Of a stretch of 64,000 nucleotides of DNA, positions 36,917 to 48,114 are shown one piece after another (within the stretch, counting starts at the first letter, position 1; each line of letters starts with the position of its first letter). The DNA is from Poecilobothrus nobilitatus. Its lineage: Eukaryota; Arthropoda; Insecta; Diptera; Dolichopodidae. A program made the position numbers and the translations under genes. Under the pieces are notes generated by a model, which had not been told where the DNA came from, did no database searches, and saw only the letters and a list, made by a program, of their open reading frames with translations. The stretch lies in the NCBI GenBank assembly GCA_947095535.1, contig OX352773.1, forward strand, positions 257,819,590 through 257,883,589. Direction: 5' to 3'.

Positions 36917-36937
36917 ATGGAGCAAAACAGAACTCAG
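36917..36937. repeat. Right terminal inverted repeat of the 4.4-kb transposon
   Basis: Begins ATGGAGCAAAACAG and ends AACTCAG, followed directly by TCG. Confidence 0.9.
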
Positions 36938-39478
36938 TCGACCTGTGCATCCGTAAATATCTTACCTTATAAAATTGCTAAAAAAATTCGAAATATGTGT
37001 ATAAAAAATGGTGAATCCAAACTTTTTGCCTATAATGGAACTGAAATCAAAACGGTCGGTACTGTTACATTACCATGTACTTTTGGTAATATTCAATGTA
37101 GTGAAATTTTTTGTATTTCTACAAATGATAGAGTCCCTCTATTACGTTTACAAACTTGTATGAAATTAAATCTCATTAAAAGAATTGACGAGGTTAATTT
37201 TATTAGCAAAGATCAGATAATTTTCAATTATAAGGCTGCTTTTACAGGGCTAGGTTGTTGTCAAAATGATTTTCATATTTCGCTAAAATCAGATGCGATA
37301 CCAGTTTCAAAGCCATCTCATAGAATACCAATCTCACTAAAAGAACCGTTAAAGTGAGAATTAAACAGACTTTGTGACAATAATGTAATTGAAAAAGTTA
37401 ATGGCACCACAGATTGGAATTCTAACATTGTAGTAATTGAAAAACCTAATAAATTAAGAATCTGTTTAAATTCAAAACATCTTAACTTAGCTATAAGAGA
37501 CAATTTCTATGAAATTCCTACGTTCGATGATATAAAAAGTAAATTTGCTAACAAGAACTTCTTTTCAGTTTTTGACATCAAAGACGGGTTTTTACAAGAT
37601 AAATTAGATGAAGCTTCACAGAAGTTATGTTCATTTAGTACACCCTTTGGGTTAAAAATAGCTGCGGAAGTCTTCCAGAAAATAAATGAACAAAATTTCG
37701 GAGACATTCCAAACACTATCATCTACATAGATGACATTGCTGTAGCTTGTGAAACTGAGCTAGAGCATGATCATACTGTCGAACTTCTACTTAAACGAGC
37801 AATTGAACGAAATATTACATTTAACAAAGACAAAATTCAATTAAAAATGAAAGAAATTAACTTTTTAGGGCACAAGATTTCAGTAAACGGAATTGCACTT
37901 GATGATAAGAGAATAGAAAGCATAAAAAATTTAAAGCCACCAACATGCAAAAATGACCTTCAGAAACTCTTAGGCTTCATAAATTACGTAAGAGATTACG
38001 TACCAAACTTATCCTATATATCAGCTCCATTAAGAGAATTATTCAAAAAAGAAGTAAATTTCATGTGGTGAAATACTCACGAGAATTTTTTAATAAAAAT
38101 TAAACACTCGATTATAAACGCACCTTCTCTTTTAGAATTTGATAGTAAAAAGAGTATCACAATTCAGGTTGACGCCTTGAAAGAAGGTTTAGGCGCTTGT
38201 CTTTTGCAGAACAATAGACCAGTATGCTTTGCCTCATGTAGTTTAAATGACACTCAAAAGATGTATCCGCAAACTGACAAAGAGTTTCTTGCCATATATT
38301 TTGCTTGCAACAAATGCCATACACTAATTTTGGCAAAAATGTAACGGTAGTAACAGATCACAAGCCACTTTTAGGAATTATGACGAAGGATTATTGTAAA
38401 ATTCATTGACCTAGACTGCAAAGAATAAAACTCAAATTAGAAAAATACAAAATTAATTTAGTATATTTACCCGGTAAATATCTTTATATAGCCGATTTCC
38501 TTTCACGAAATTTCGTACCAGATCAGTTAAATACAAAATTTTCTCACTAGTTAAACGAAATGATTCACTCTATAAATGTTAGTCCAAAAAAATTAAAAAT
38601 ATTCCAACAAGAAACCACGAATGATAAAATTTTCAATGAACTTAAAGACACAATTTTAAATGGTTGGCCAACGCAAAAATAAAATTACCTAAAATAATAA
38701 AAACCTTTTGGAACATTAGAAATAATCTTTTCATTGAAAATGACTTGATTTTTTTCGATGAAAGAGTCGTTATTCCCGAAAATCTTAAATCAGACGTACT
38801 TAAATCGTTGCACTTATCAAATTCAGGAATTGAAAAAATAAAACAAAGGGCGCGTTCTTTGGTTTACTGGCCAGGACTGAATGAAGATATCGAAAAAATG
38901 GTAATTAAATGTAATATATGTCAGAAGTATCGCTCTAATAACATTAGGGAACCATTGCTAAATCACCCAGTACCCGCGATTCCGTTTGAGAAAATTGGCA
39001 TGGACATAGTCGAAGTAGATGGTAAAAATTATTTAGTCATTGGTGACTACTTTTCGAAATATATTGAATTAATTTTCTTAAACTCCAAAACTGCTAAATC
39101 AGTTATTAAATACTTGGAAATATGTTTTTCAATATATGGCATACCGAAAGAAATAATTGCTGATAACATGACTTTTTGATCCTATGAATTTGAAAATTTT
39201 GCTAAAGATCTAGACATAACAATTAGCACATCCAGTCCACATTACCCGCAGTCAAACGGTTTTAGTGAACGCTACGTTCAAATTGCAAAGAAGCTAATAC
39301 TAAAAACAAAAGAAAGCAACACAAATCTCTGGCTAGCTCTACTGGAATACAGAAACACTCCAATAAATAATACAAATTATTCCCCAGCACAGCTTTTATT
39401 TGGACGCCAAACCAGAACACTAATTCCTGCAAAAAACTCTGTTTTTAAAAATAATAAATTTAATTCAGAACATATTGC
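36938..39478 (+). pseudogene. pol: pol of element C, central piece
   Basis: The protease remainder (LPYKIAKKIR, ALxGT-like DRVPLLRL) is followed by a stop at 37355-37357 just before RT. RT has LRICLNSKHLN, FSVFDIKDGF, FSTPFGLKIA, the catalytic IIYIDDIAVA and INFLGHKIS, then a stop at 38069-38071. RNase H shows ITIQVDALKEGLGACLLQ and, after a frameshift near 38335, VTDHKPLLGI. Integrase has the H...H and CNICQKYRSN finger, GMDIVEVDG, GDYFSKYIEL and a stop at 39177-39179, with SPHYPQSNGFSERYVQ carrying the last acidic residue. At 39479 the MULE interrupts it. Confidence 0.8.
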
Positions 39479-41061
39479 GGCTCTCTGTCATAACGCCAGA
39501 AAGTCATAACGCCAGAACCAAACACAACATAATGCCAGAAAAATTTCTGGCTTTTTGTCGGCGACATAATGCTAGAAAAATAAAAATGTTATAACGCCAG
39601 AATTTATCTATCTGGTGTTGTGTCATTTTTTCTGGCGTTATGTCGTTTTATTTCTGATATTAATTCAATAAAATTCTGGCAAAATTTTGAAAATTTTGAT
39701 CTCTATGATCAATGGATAGTTGTAAAACTCAAAAAATAAATATTTGTTTAGATAAATGTCATCATATGATTAAACAGTTAGAAGAAAACAGTTAGAAGAA
39801 ACATATGATAACAAATATTCTAAGCTTTTTTCGATTTTCTCTTCATAAATTACTTTATCAGTTCAATCAGTGTTGCTTGAAGGGCATTGGATAATAGTTG
39901 TTATTATTAATAATTTGCAATAAGTAATAACAACTCCATTCAAAAAATTATGTTGTATTCCACTCTTACCTGTAATTAACATAATTTGTTTTTGATCATT
40001 TAAAGGACAACATATTCACATTCGATAACGAAAATATATTCAAAAGTTTTATTAAATATTATGAGAAGCAGTGGATCAAAAAAGTAAATTTAAAATAAAA
40101 TTAATAATTAATTATTTAATTATTGTTTTATTCTTAGGAGGGGCCAAAAAATATATCGGTTTTCAATAAAAATGTTCGAACTACATCAAATTTAGAAGCA
40201 TACAATGGTGTTATTGGACGATCTATTGAAAAAAAAGGGAGCTTCATTAAATTTGTAAAACTGCTTCAGCAGGAGGAGTTTTTCAAAAGTAGAGATTTTC
40301 TACAAATTGTTGAAAATGGAGGAATTCCATTGAAGAAAAAAAAACACAAATATGCTGAAAAAAATAAAAAAATTATGGCTACTTTTGATGAGCTAAAGAA
40401 GGGTAGTATTTCATCTTTTTTATTTTTGAACAGGGTTATTTTTTTAAGTGAAGATTCGATAGAAGAATGTTTAAACGATTGTCATTTGCTTGAGGACACA
40501 AACAATGACGAATCTCATAGCGAAACAACAGAAAGTGATGAAATCGAAGCCGCTCATGAAATTAAAACGTTGAGGAATGACGACCATTGCATTATATGCC
40601 ATGAAAATAAGCCAAATGTTTTGTTTTTGCCATGCCGTCATCTAAAACTTGTTCAGTTTGTTTGGAAACGTTGTACAAATATAATACACGTTCAAAATTA
40701 TTATGTCCATCTTATAGACAAGAAGTTAATGAAAATATCAAAGTTTTTCTGTAAAATTTTTTCGATAGTATTTTGTTGAAACCAATTTTTTCTACGGAAT
40801 GAAATATATTTTCTAAATAATAAATTTCTGGCTTTAATTCATTTTTTTCTGGCAAAAATACGTTTTCTTCTGGCATTAATTCGCTTTTCTTTTCAAAATT
40901 TGTTTTCTGGTGAATGCAGATTAACATAACGCCAGCAAAAAAAACGACTCAATACCAGAATTTTCTGGCGTTATGTTGCGACATAACACCAGAAAAGACT
41001 CTAGTATTATGTCGCTTTTGGGTTCCGGCGTTATGACTTTCTGGCGTTATGACAGGGAGCC
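39479..41061 (+). mobile_element. MULE-like DNA element, 9-bp target duplication
   Basis: Inverted ends of about 41 bp start GGCTCTCTGTCATAACGCC on the left and mirror at the right with two mismatches. Each holds two copies of GTCATAACGCC(A/G)GAA in tandem. ACATATTGC at 39470-39478 repeats at 41062-41070, a 9-bp duplication as in Mutator-type elements (known). Further ATAACGCCAGAA or TTCTGGCGTTAT motifs lie inside both ends. It sits in the integrase gene of element C. Confidence 0.85.
39995..40754 (+). pseudogene. MULE transposase C-terminal part fused to a RING finger
   Basis: An exon ending at 40083 (FDNENIFKSFIKYYEKQWIK) joins across a 54-nt GT...AG intron to 40138 in phase. It continues with FNKNVRTTSNLEAYNGVIG, a motif of MULE transposase C-termini, and a helical basic region. 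A RING finger follows: CIICHENKPNVLFLPCRHLK, then after a one-base frameshift near 40645 CSVCLETL and a LLCP end with CPxC changed to CPSY, stopping at 40752-40754. The upstream catalytic part of the transposase is deleted. A RING fused to a MULE transposase tail is the notable point. Confidence 0.65.
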
Positions 41062-41070
41062 ACATATTGC

Positions 41071-41256
41071 TACTTTACATAAAAATAACTTTATTAATAA
41101 ACAATATTATGACAGATTAGCCAAAATCAAAGAGGGCTTCCAAATGCTGCAGAAATTGTAAATTTGCACAGTGCACCTCGTTCCTACATGGTAAAACTAA
41201 TAAATGGTAAAATATTAAGACGAAACTCTTTCTTTCTCCGCAACCGGTTGGTTTAA
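41071..41256 (+). pseudogene. pol: pol of element C, integrase C-terminus
   Basis: After the duplicated ACATATTGC the frame reads INKQYYDRLAKIKEGFQM and, past a stop at 41159-41161, RSYMVKLINGKILRRNSFFL, ending at a TAA at 41254-41256. This is the usual SH3-like integrase tail of mag-type Gypsy elements. Confidence 0.7.
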
Positions 41257-41795
41257 CTGCACACAGTTTACAATCATAATTTTACAATCTCAAATGTCAT
41301 GAATCTCATTTTTTTTCCATTTTTATATTATAAAATTAAAAAAATTAAATTTAAAAAAAAAAAAAAAAGAGAAAAACACTTTAAAGTTAATTTTCATAGA
41401 AACCATAATATATTTAATTTAAAACATCAATTATATTTTGCTCGAAACTGTGGTTATTGTTTCTTGAAGAAAATTATTGAAATCAAAAAACCAAAATTTG
41501 TTGCAGCTCTCAGAAAATCAAAAAAAAAAAACAAACAAACCAAAGTAAAAATGTTTGAAAAAGTAATTTCAATACAGAATAATAAAAACTATGATTTCTA
41601 TATAAATACAAAAGTGAAGTAACAGCTGTAACTTTTCTGAAAACAAAAACATGCATACATATAATGTGTCTTAATAACTGTTATTTGAATGAATAACTGA
41701 ATTTTTTTGTTATTTTTATATAATGTGTAAGAAATTTATTATTATAGGTATATAAGTATTTGAATTTATTTCCTATAATTTGTTAAACGGGAAGA
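41257..41795 (+). other. 3' untranslated part of element C
   Basis: No gene. The ORF at 41299-41622 is a Lys/Phe-rich run typical of A/T-rich noise. AAACGGGAAGA at 41785-41795 is the probable polypurine tract. Confidence 0.6.
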
Positions 41796-41952
41796 TGTAG
41801 TGATACTTACCTACAGACCCCATGCATATTATAATTTGTATTATAATGACATGATTAATACAGTAATTTGTATGTAAGAGATTATCAATGGCATTGTTAA
41901 TAAAGGCAGTTAATAAGAAACTCTTAACAAGTAAAGAACTTGTTTCATTACA
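41796..41952 (+). repeat. 3' LTR of element C
   Basis: 157 bp, TGTAGTGATACTTACC to TTCATTACA, followed by the GCGAC duplication at 41953. Confidence 0.9.
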
Positions 41953-41994
41953 GCGACAACAAGAATTAAACGCCAACAAAAAATAATTATATAA
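41953..41994 (+). pseudogene. DUF4806-like gene, 3' end after element C
   Basis: From the duplicated GCGAC the frame continues TRIKRQQK and stops at 41992-41994. It is the end of the gene started at 30574. Confidence 0.5.
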
Positions 41995-42135
41995 ATAACT
42001 TAAATTAATAAATATAAATTCTTTATATAAAGCCATTTGTTTATTTTTGTAATTATTTTTATTTCTTTTTATATTATACCATTATTTTAAATTATACGTT
42101 TATTTAGCGCATTTGAAATATATTGAAAAAATATA

Positions 42136-42640
42136 TTTAACGTTATAAAAGGCTTTTGAAAATAACTGAATTATAGGTCCTAAAATTTAACCGATAATTT
42201 GTCTATAAAATGTCCACATTTTTTAACCCATAAAACTAGTGGTTTGACAATATAATATTTGTACTTATAACGTACAAGGAATCCGTAAAGTATCCGAAAG
42301 ACTCTTCCAAAAATTATAAAAAAAAACTTGTAAAATTAGAGAATAGTACCTAAAATTTCACTGGCAATTTCTCCAAAAAATAACCACGTTTTTTAACAGG
42401 TAAAGCTAGTTCTTTTATAGATCAACAATCGAACTTATAGCAAATAAGATATCCATAAAATACCCAAAAGGTTTTCCTAGAAATTATACGAAAAAGTATC
42501 TGAAAATTACTGAATTGTACCTATAATTTCACTGACAATTTCTCCATAAAATATCCACATTTTTAACAGGTAAAACTGGGTTTTTTACAGATAAATGTTG
42601 GAACTTATAGCGAATAATAAAAAATCCGTAAAGCAACCGA
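42136..42640. repeat. Three diverged tandem repeats of about 170 bp
   Basis: Anchor strings CCTAAAATTTAACC, CCTAAAATTTCACTGG and CCTATAATTTCACTGA occur at 42179, 42349 and 42520, each followed by ATTTCTCC-like, ATCCAC-like and ACAGGTAAAACT-like blocks. Spacing is 170 and 171 bp. Confidence 0.8.
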
Positions 42641-42954
42641 ACTGGTCTTCGTTCGTAAACATACCCTGACCAAGGTGTTGCCACCATTGGTTTTATTTCG
42701 ATATACAAGTCGGACTTTCACCGACTCAGTCCTCAGTCACAGTTCAGTTCTTTTTTGGACTCAAAATTAGAAATTGTTTTTCGGGTACGTAACTAGTAAC
42801 ATACATAACCTAAGTCATTTAGTTGACGACGTAAAGAATCTAGGTCATTTACAAGAAATGGACTCCGCTAGGACATGGAATAAGTGCTCAACAAAATATC
42901 CAATTTTGTCGAAAAAAAAATGAACAGAATTTAAGCTATTCGAAAGTAATTTTA

Positions 42955-43273
42955 ATGGATGGAATGTCTCTGACATCAGATATAGCTAACAAATGTTTTC
43001 TGACCAAAGACCATGAAATAATTCAATTTAAAAATTCATGTTACAAAAATAAATTATTAATTATAAATGGTACTAAGATAAAGAACATTGAACTTGTTTA
43101 AAACGCCTTTCAAATCATCTTATTTAAATATATTTCAAACGAATTTAAATGTTGCCGGTAGCATTTTGAATAGTTATGATATGAAAGATCTCAAATGCAA
43201 ATTAGTTGCAATACCTTTTAAAACGAAAATAGTTTTCGTTCCTTTGTTACACACCTTGGATTTATGTGAATAA
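42955..43273 (+). pseudogene. Unrecognised degenerate protein
   Basis: A plus frame from 42955 (MDGMSLTSDIANKCFLTKDH) stops at 43099-43101. The 43088-43273 frame then carries on with TPFKSSYLNIFQTNLNVAGS and ends in FVPLLHTLDLCE. The join looks like one gene with a frameshift. I do not recognise the family. It lies between two DUF4806 remnants. Confidence 0.35.
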
Positions 43274-43639
43274 GTTCCTACAGAAATTATTAAAGAATAT
43301 ATTATTTTATAGGAAATGAAAATAAATTTTTCATTTTGAAAATTCAATCTAAAAATTTTATAAATTTTAATAACAACATTTCTACTTTTCTTTTAATTTT
43401 TATTTTTTTTTTTTAAGTTTAACATAGAAAATAAATAGTTCAATATATTCTAGCTTTTAAAGTCTATTACACCTAATGAATTAAAATAATAAATGTATTA
43501 TTTTCATTTACTGTAATAATAACAAACTAGATAAAGAAAACTACAGTATTTCTGTTTTATTAGCATCGAATATTTGTTGTTTTTCCGATATGTTAAAACT
43601 ATTGATCACTTTACCGATTCCTTGTTCCTGCTTCTTTTC
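43274..43639. other. Non-coding, AT-rich
   Basis: Nothing recognised. Confidence 0.4.
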
Positions 43640-44085
43640 CCTTTTTGAACGAGCTTTTCAAAATCACCGTTTTTATTCTTTCGCTCTTCTTCTTCTCGCC
43701 TACGAGTGCTATTTTTAATTACAATTTTTAAAAATTCCTCAGTTCTTGTATGAGTGAGTGAAGTTACATATCTGCTTTTTCAACTATGTACTTTAAAAAG
43801 TGTAGTGGTAATCAATTTATAGTCCGTTAAAGCAATTTTAGTTTTGCATTCTCCTCTGGCTAATCAAGTCCAAGAGCTTACTTAAGTTTTCTGCTTATAT
43901 ATTTGTCAATTATAAAATAGCATATGTTCCACCCATTTTCTTTCCCAGAAATGCCACCAATTTTTGACAAAAACATTAAAACTTTATTAGAGAAATCATT
44001 ATCTTTCAAATTTTTCTCCAAATAGTTCAAATCGTTTATAGAAGCCATTGACAAACGATGAATAAATTCGTTTGGTCATGGTCAT
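43640..44085 (-). pseudogene. DUF4806-like protein remnant, second copy
   Basis: The minus strand from 44085 reads SMASINDLNYLEKNLKDNDF, then KVLMFLSKIGGISGKENGWN, the LSkiGG core of DUF4806. Stops follow near 43880, then in another frame CKTKIALTDYKLITTTLFK and a C-terminal basic region with STRRREEERKNKNGDFEK. The order fits the DUF4806 domain and the family's basic tail. It is diverged from the copy at 30574 and points the opposite way. Confidence 0.5.
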
Positions 44086-44436
44086 GAAGTAAAATTATCT
44101 ACCAATTTAGTTTGTTATGTAGATATAATAGCTAGTTGTTTAATTATATTTTTCAGCTGGCTCGTAATATTTTCTAACTTAGAATTAAATGTTTTTTGGT
44201 TTTGATATATAAAACTTATTTACGTTATCATTTGACTGTTGATCAAAATACGAATTCAAAATTTAACCGCACTTATGATAGGAGAAAAAATATAAAATGA
44301 CATAAAATACAATTACAAGACATATTGACATTTCTAAGAAATAAAGCTGTGAGAAGCTTGTAATTTTGCTGTAAGTACAACAACGAGAAAATCATGTTTA
44401 TATTATATTAATATCACGCAACAAATAATGTGGTGC

Positions 44437-44515
44437 GTAGCCTAATGTGTAAAGGTGTGAGCAAATGATGATTGATATTCCAAAGGTTTAAAGTTCGAGG
44501 CGTTTCTGCGGCAAA
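44437..44515 (+). repeat. tRNA-like/SINE remnant
   Basis: GTAGCCTAATGTG resembles an A box and GGTTTAAAGTTCGAGGC resembles a B box about 45 bp downstream. No cloverleaf can be closed, so it is not an intact tRNA. It could be a decayed SINE head. Confidence 0.3.
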
Positions 44516-44851
44516 AATATATGGGTAAATTTATAATTTAAAAAAACAAATGGTTTAAATTAATAAACATAGTTTTAATAAATTCATATTCTTTGATTGT
44601 AACTCAAGGAGACAGGTCACAAGAAATATTACGGAAAATTAAAATTGATTATATTATGAGGACAATAACAGCGAATTTATCACAATTGGAAGAATCTAAA
44701 TTTTTCTAATTTCTGTGTTTTTTTTTTTAGGATATACTTGTTTTATTTTTAATTATTTATGAAATAATAAGTGTATTAATAAATTAAAAATTAGTTAAAA
44801 TTATTAAAAAACGAGGAAGAGTGCAGTAGAGTAGACTGTGTCAACTCTGGG

Positions 44852-47331
44852 ATACCCGTATGAACGTAATATATCCTGTTTCTATAAAACTTGATCATCT
44901 TTTAAAAACATTCAGAGTTTTAGTACCGAACTACAGAGATATATTTATGTAAATTGTGGAGTTGTATGATAGCTACCCGAATCTATTGCGCCTAGCTTCA
45001 TTAAGTTCCAAGAAATGCAAAAAGCCTGAACCGGCTCCTTTAGACCATTCAAATTTTACAAAAGTTTTTGGCATGCAACTCGACACTTTTTCACTAAATT
45101 TCAGATAGCTAGCTTCAATAGACACTGAGTTATTTTCATTTAAAAAGAGAAGTTGTATGGCAACTATCCGAACCTGTCATATCATCACAACAAAATTTTA
45201 CAGAAGTTGTTGCCATAAAACTCGATCATCATTTGCAAAATTTCAGATACCTAGATTGAATAGACACTGGGTTATTTCCATTTAAAGAAAGAAGTTGTAT
45301 GGCAGCTACTCGAACCCGGGGACAGAAAATGCTGGAGTTAAATAGCAAAACTAACAATTTTACAAAAGTGACGTAAAAAAAATTGCAGCCTCCTAACTCC
45401 TTTATTTTTTGAGTTATCGTGCGGACGGACACTGAGTTCTTTCATTTAAAAAGAGATTTTGTATGGCAGCTACCCGAACCCGTCACACCACCACAACCAA
45501 ATTTTGCAGAAGTTGTTGCCATAAAACTTGATCATCATTCGCAAAATTTCAGATACCTAGATTGAACAGACACTGGGTTATTTCTATTTAAAGAAAGAAG
45601 TTGTATGGCAGCTACTCGAACCCGGCGGCCGAAAATGCTGGAGTTAAATAGCAAAACTAACAATTTTGCAAGAGTGACGTAAAAAAAATTTCAGCCTCCT
45701 AGCTTCTTTATTTTTTGAGTTATCGTGCGGACGGACACTGAGTTCTTTTCATTTAAAAAGAGATTTTGTATGGCAGCTACCCGAACCCGTCGCACCAGCA
45801 CAACCAAATTTTGTAGAAGTTGTTGCCATAAAACTTGATCATCATTTGCAAAATTTCAGATACCTAGATTGAACAGACACTGAGTTATTTCTATTTAAAG
45901 AAAGAAGTTGTATGGCAGCTACTCGAACCCGGCGGCCGAAAATGCTGGAGTTAAATAGCAAAACTAACAATTTTGCAAGAGTGACGTAAAAAAAATTTCA
46001 GCCTCCTAGCTCCTTTATTTTTTGAGTTATCGTGCGGACGGACACTGAGTTCTTTTCATTTAAAAAGAGATTTTGTATGGCAGCTACCCGAACCCGTCGC
46101 ACCAGCACAACCAAATTTTGTAGAAGTTGTTGCCATAAAACTTGATCATCATTCGCAAAATTTCAGATACCTAGATTGAACAGACACTGGGTTATTTCTA
46201 TTTAAAGAAAGAAGTTGTATGGCAGCTACCCGAACCCGGGGACAGAAAATGCTGGAGTTAAATAGCAAAACTAACAATTTTACAAAAGTGACGTAAAAAA
46301 ATTTTCAGCCTCCTAGCTCCTCTATTTTTTGAGTTATCGTGCGGACGGACACTGAGTTCTTTTCATTTACAAAGAGATTTTATATGGCAGCTACCCGAAC
46401 CCGTCGCACCAGCACAACCAAATTTTGTAGAAGTTGTTGCCATAAAACTTGATCATCATTTGCAAAATTTCAGACGCCTAGCTTCATTAGGTTGCAAGAG
46501 GTGCAAGAAGTCTGAACCGGCTGCTCTAGACCAAACAAATTTTACAAAAGTTGTTGGCATATAACTCGACACTTCTTTACTAAATTTCAGATTCCTAGCT
46601 TCAATAAACACTGAGTTATTCTCATTTAACCGGATAAGTTGTATGGCAGCTACCCGAACCCGCTGCACCACCACAACCAAATTTTACAAAAGTTGTTGCC
46701 ATAAAACTTAATCATCATTTGCAAAATTTCAGACGCCTAGCTTCATTAGGTTCCAAGAGGTGCAAGAAGTCTGAACCGGCTGCTCTAGACCAACCAAATT
46801 TTACAAAAGTTGTTGGCATGTAACTCGACACCTCTTTACTAAATTTCAGATTCCTAGCTTCAATAAACACTGAGTTATTCTCATTTAAACGGAGAAGTTG
46901 TATGGCAGCTACCCGAACCCGCTGCACCAGCACAACCAAATTTTACAGAAGTTGTTGCCATAAAACTTGATCATCATTTGCAAAATTTCAGAAACCTAGC
47001 TTGAATAGATACTGAGTTATTTCTATATAAAGATAGAAGTTGTATGGCAGCTACTCGAACCCGCCGACCGAAAATGTTGGATTTAAATAGCAAAACTAAC
47101 AATTTTGCAAAAGTGACGTAAAAAAAATTTCAGCCCCCTAGCTCCTTTATTTTTTGAGTTATCGTGCGGACGGACGGACGGACGGACGGACGTACATGGC
47201 TTAATCGACTCAGAATTCGATTCTGAGCCGATCCATACCTTTGACACTATATCTAGCTCGACTCCTTTAAGGTGTCACAAACGTAATGGCAAATTTATTA
47301 TACCCTTGAACATAGTTCATACGGGTATAAA
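44852..47331. repeat. Tandem array bounded by inverted ATACCCGTATGAAC
   Basis: ATACCCGTATGAAC at 44852 is inverted as GTTCATACGGGTAT ending near 47328. Between them lie about three and a half units of 307 bp (anchor AGATACCTAGATTG at 45245, 45551, 45858 and 46165), then two units of 259 bp (anchor AGACGCCTAGCTTCATTAGG at 46472 and 46731), and a final GACG run at 47169-47192. The coding-looking frames inside (46456-46680, 46715-46939) simply repeat every 259 bp and are not genes. A dispersed dipteran repeat is likely. Confidence 0.85.
47169..47192. repeat. GGAC/GACG microsatellite
   Basis: Six tandem GGAC units followed by GTACATGGCTTAATCGACTC. Units elsewhere in the array have only two. Confidence 0.85.
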
Positions 47332-48114
47332 AAACAAGGACTATTAATATAGTGTTATTTGAAGAATTAAATAGTCGTCCATATTGCACTAAACATAACA
47401 AGTGTATTAGTAATACAGAGGAGTTGAGAGCCGCCAGAGAGAGAGAGAATTTCACCAACACAACCCACAAATTAGACAGTAACTCACACGGAAGCATTTT
47501 CAATAGTGGTGGTGGTATAATAAAGCGTAACGTAGTAGTGGTATAATAAAGTCCAGCTCGAATTTACACATTGAAAAGATAAGTAGGTATCATACATTTT
47601 TAATTTAATATTTTATATTTTAATATTATATTATTTTACATTTTTAATAATATATTATTTATTATTTTGGAATTAAAATTTCTTTTTTTTTAATTATATT
47701 ATTTATTATTATTGCGAATTATTTTTAATTAATTATTATTTTGAAATTACCTTTATAATTTATTAGATAATTTGGAAGTTGCTTTCTATATATATAATTA
47801 GTTTTTATTCTTGAAATTGTATTGTGTTAAAAGATTACTATATTGTGTTAAAGAACAGAATCTTAAAATAAATATTACTCATAGCATAGGGATATACATT
47901 TATTTAAGTATTTGTGTATTTTTAAGTATTTATTATATAATTGCTAGTATAAGTTAAATATTTTGATATTAATATTAAATAAATTGTAGCTGGAGTGTGT
48001 GCCAGCACTAAGCTGCAATAAATTGCATGATAGATATTGCACTTTATATCTATTGCGTGAGAGAAGTCTCACTATTATGCGAATTGGTTTTCGTAAGAAA
48101 TTAAAGAAGATACA
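47332..48114. other. Probable LINE 5' region, no gene assigned
   Basis: A frame at 47352-47546 (TEELRAARERENF) has no known motif. The rest is AT-rich, with TAATATAT strings. It may be the 5' UTR of the LINE whose ORF1 follows. Confidence 0.35.

Larger units (their letters stand above)
32542..36937 (+). mobile_element. Complete DNA transposon of the DUF7869-like family
   Basis: Perfect 21-bp terminal inverted repeats run from CTGAGTTCTG to GCTCCAT (32542-32562) and back at 36917-36937. TCG at 32538-32540 and again at 36938-36940 marks a probable 3-bp duplication, with one extra G on the left. The end sequence recurs inside the element: a diverged direct copy at about 32714-32750, further TTTGCTCCAT copies near 32684 and 32805, and right-side copies near 36634-36670. 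It holds one gene at 33792-36066 and interrupts the protease of element C. Confidence 0.85.
31108..41952 (+). mobile_element. LTR retrotransposon C (Gypsy, mag/K02A2.6-like)
   Basis: Matching 157-bp LTRs with TG...CA ends are flanked by a 5-bp GCGAC duplication, and the order is primer site, gag, protease, RT, RNase H, integrase, AAACGGGAAGA purine tract. It has no envelope. Protease and integrase are each interrupted by a DNA transposon, and gag and pol carry several stops. Roughly 4% LTR difference makes it clearly older than element B. Confidence 0.9.

Noticed and set aside
41299..41622. 107-residue plus-strand frame in element C
   Set aside because: Lys/Phe/Asn-rich composition of AT-rich DNA, no motif, lies between integrase and the polypurine tract.
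44437..44515. Functional tRNA gene
   Set aside because: A- and B-box-like strings are present, but acceptor and anticodon stems do not pair.
46456..46939. Two similar 74-residue minus-strand frames
   Set aside because: They recur with the 259-bp tandem unit and show no domain; they are by-products of the repeat.
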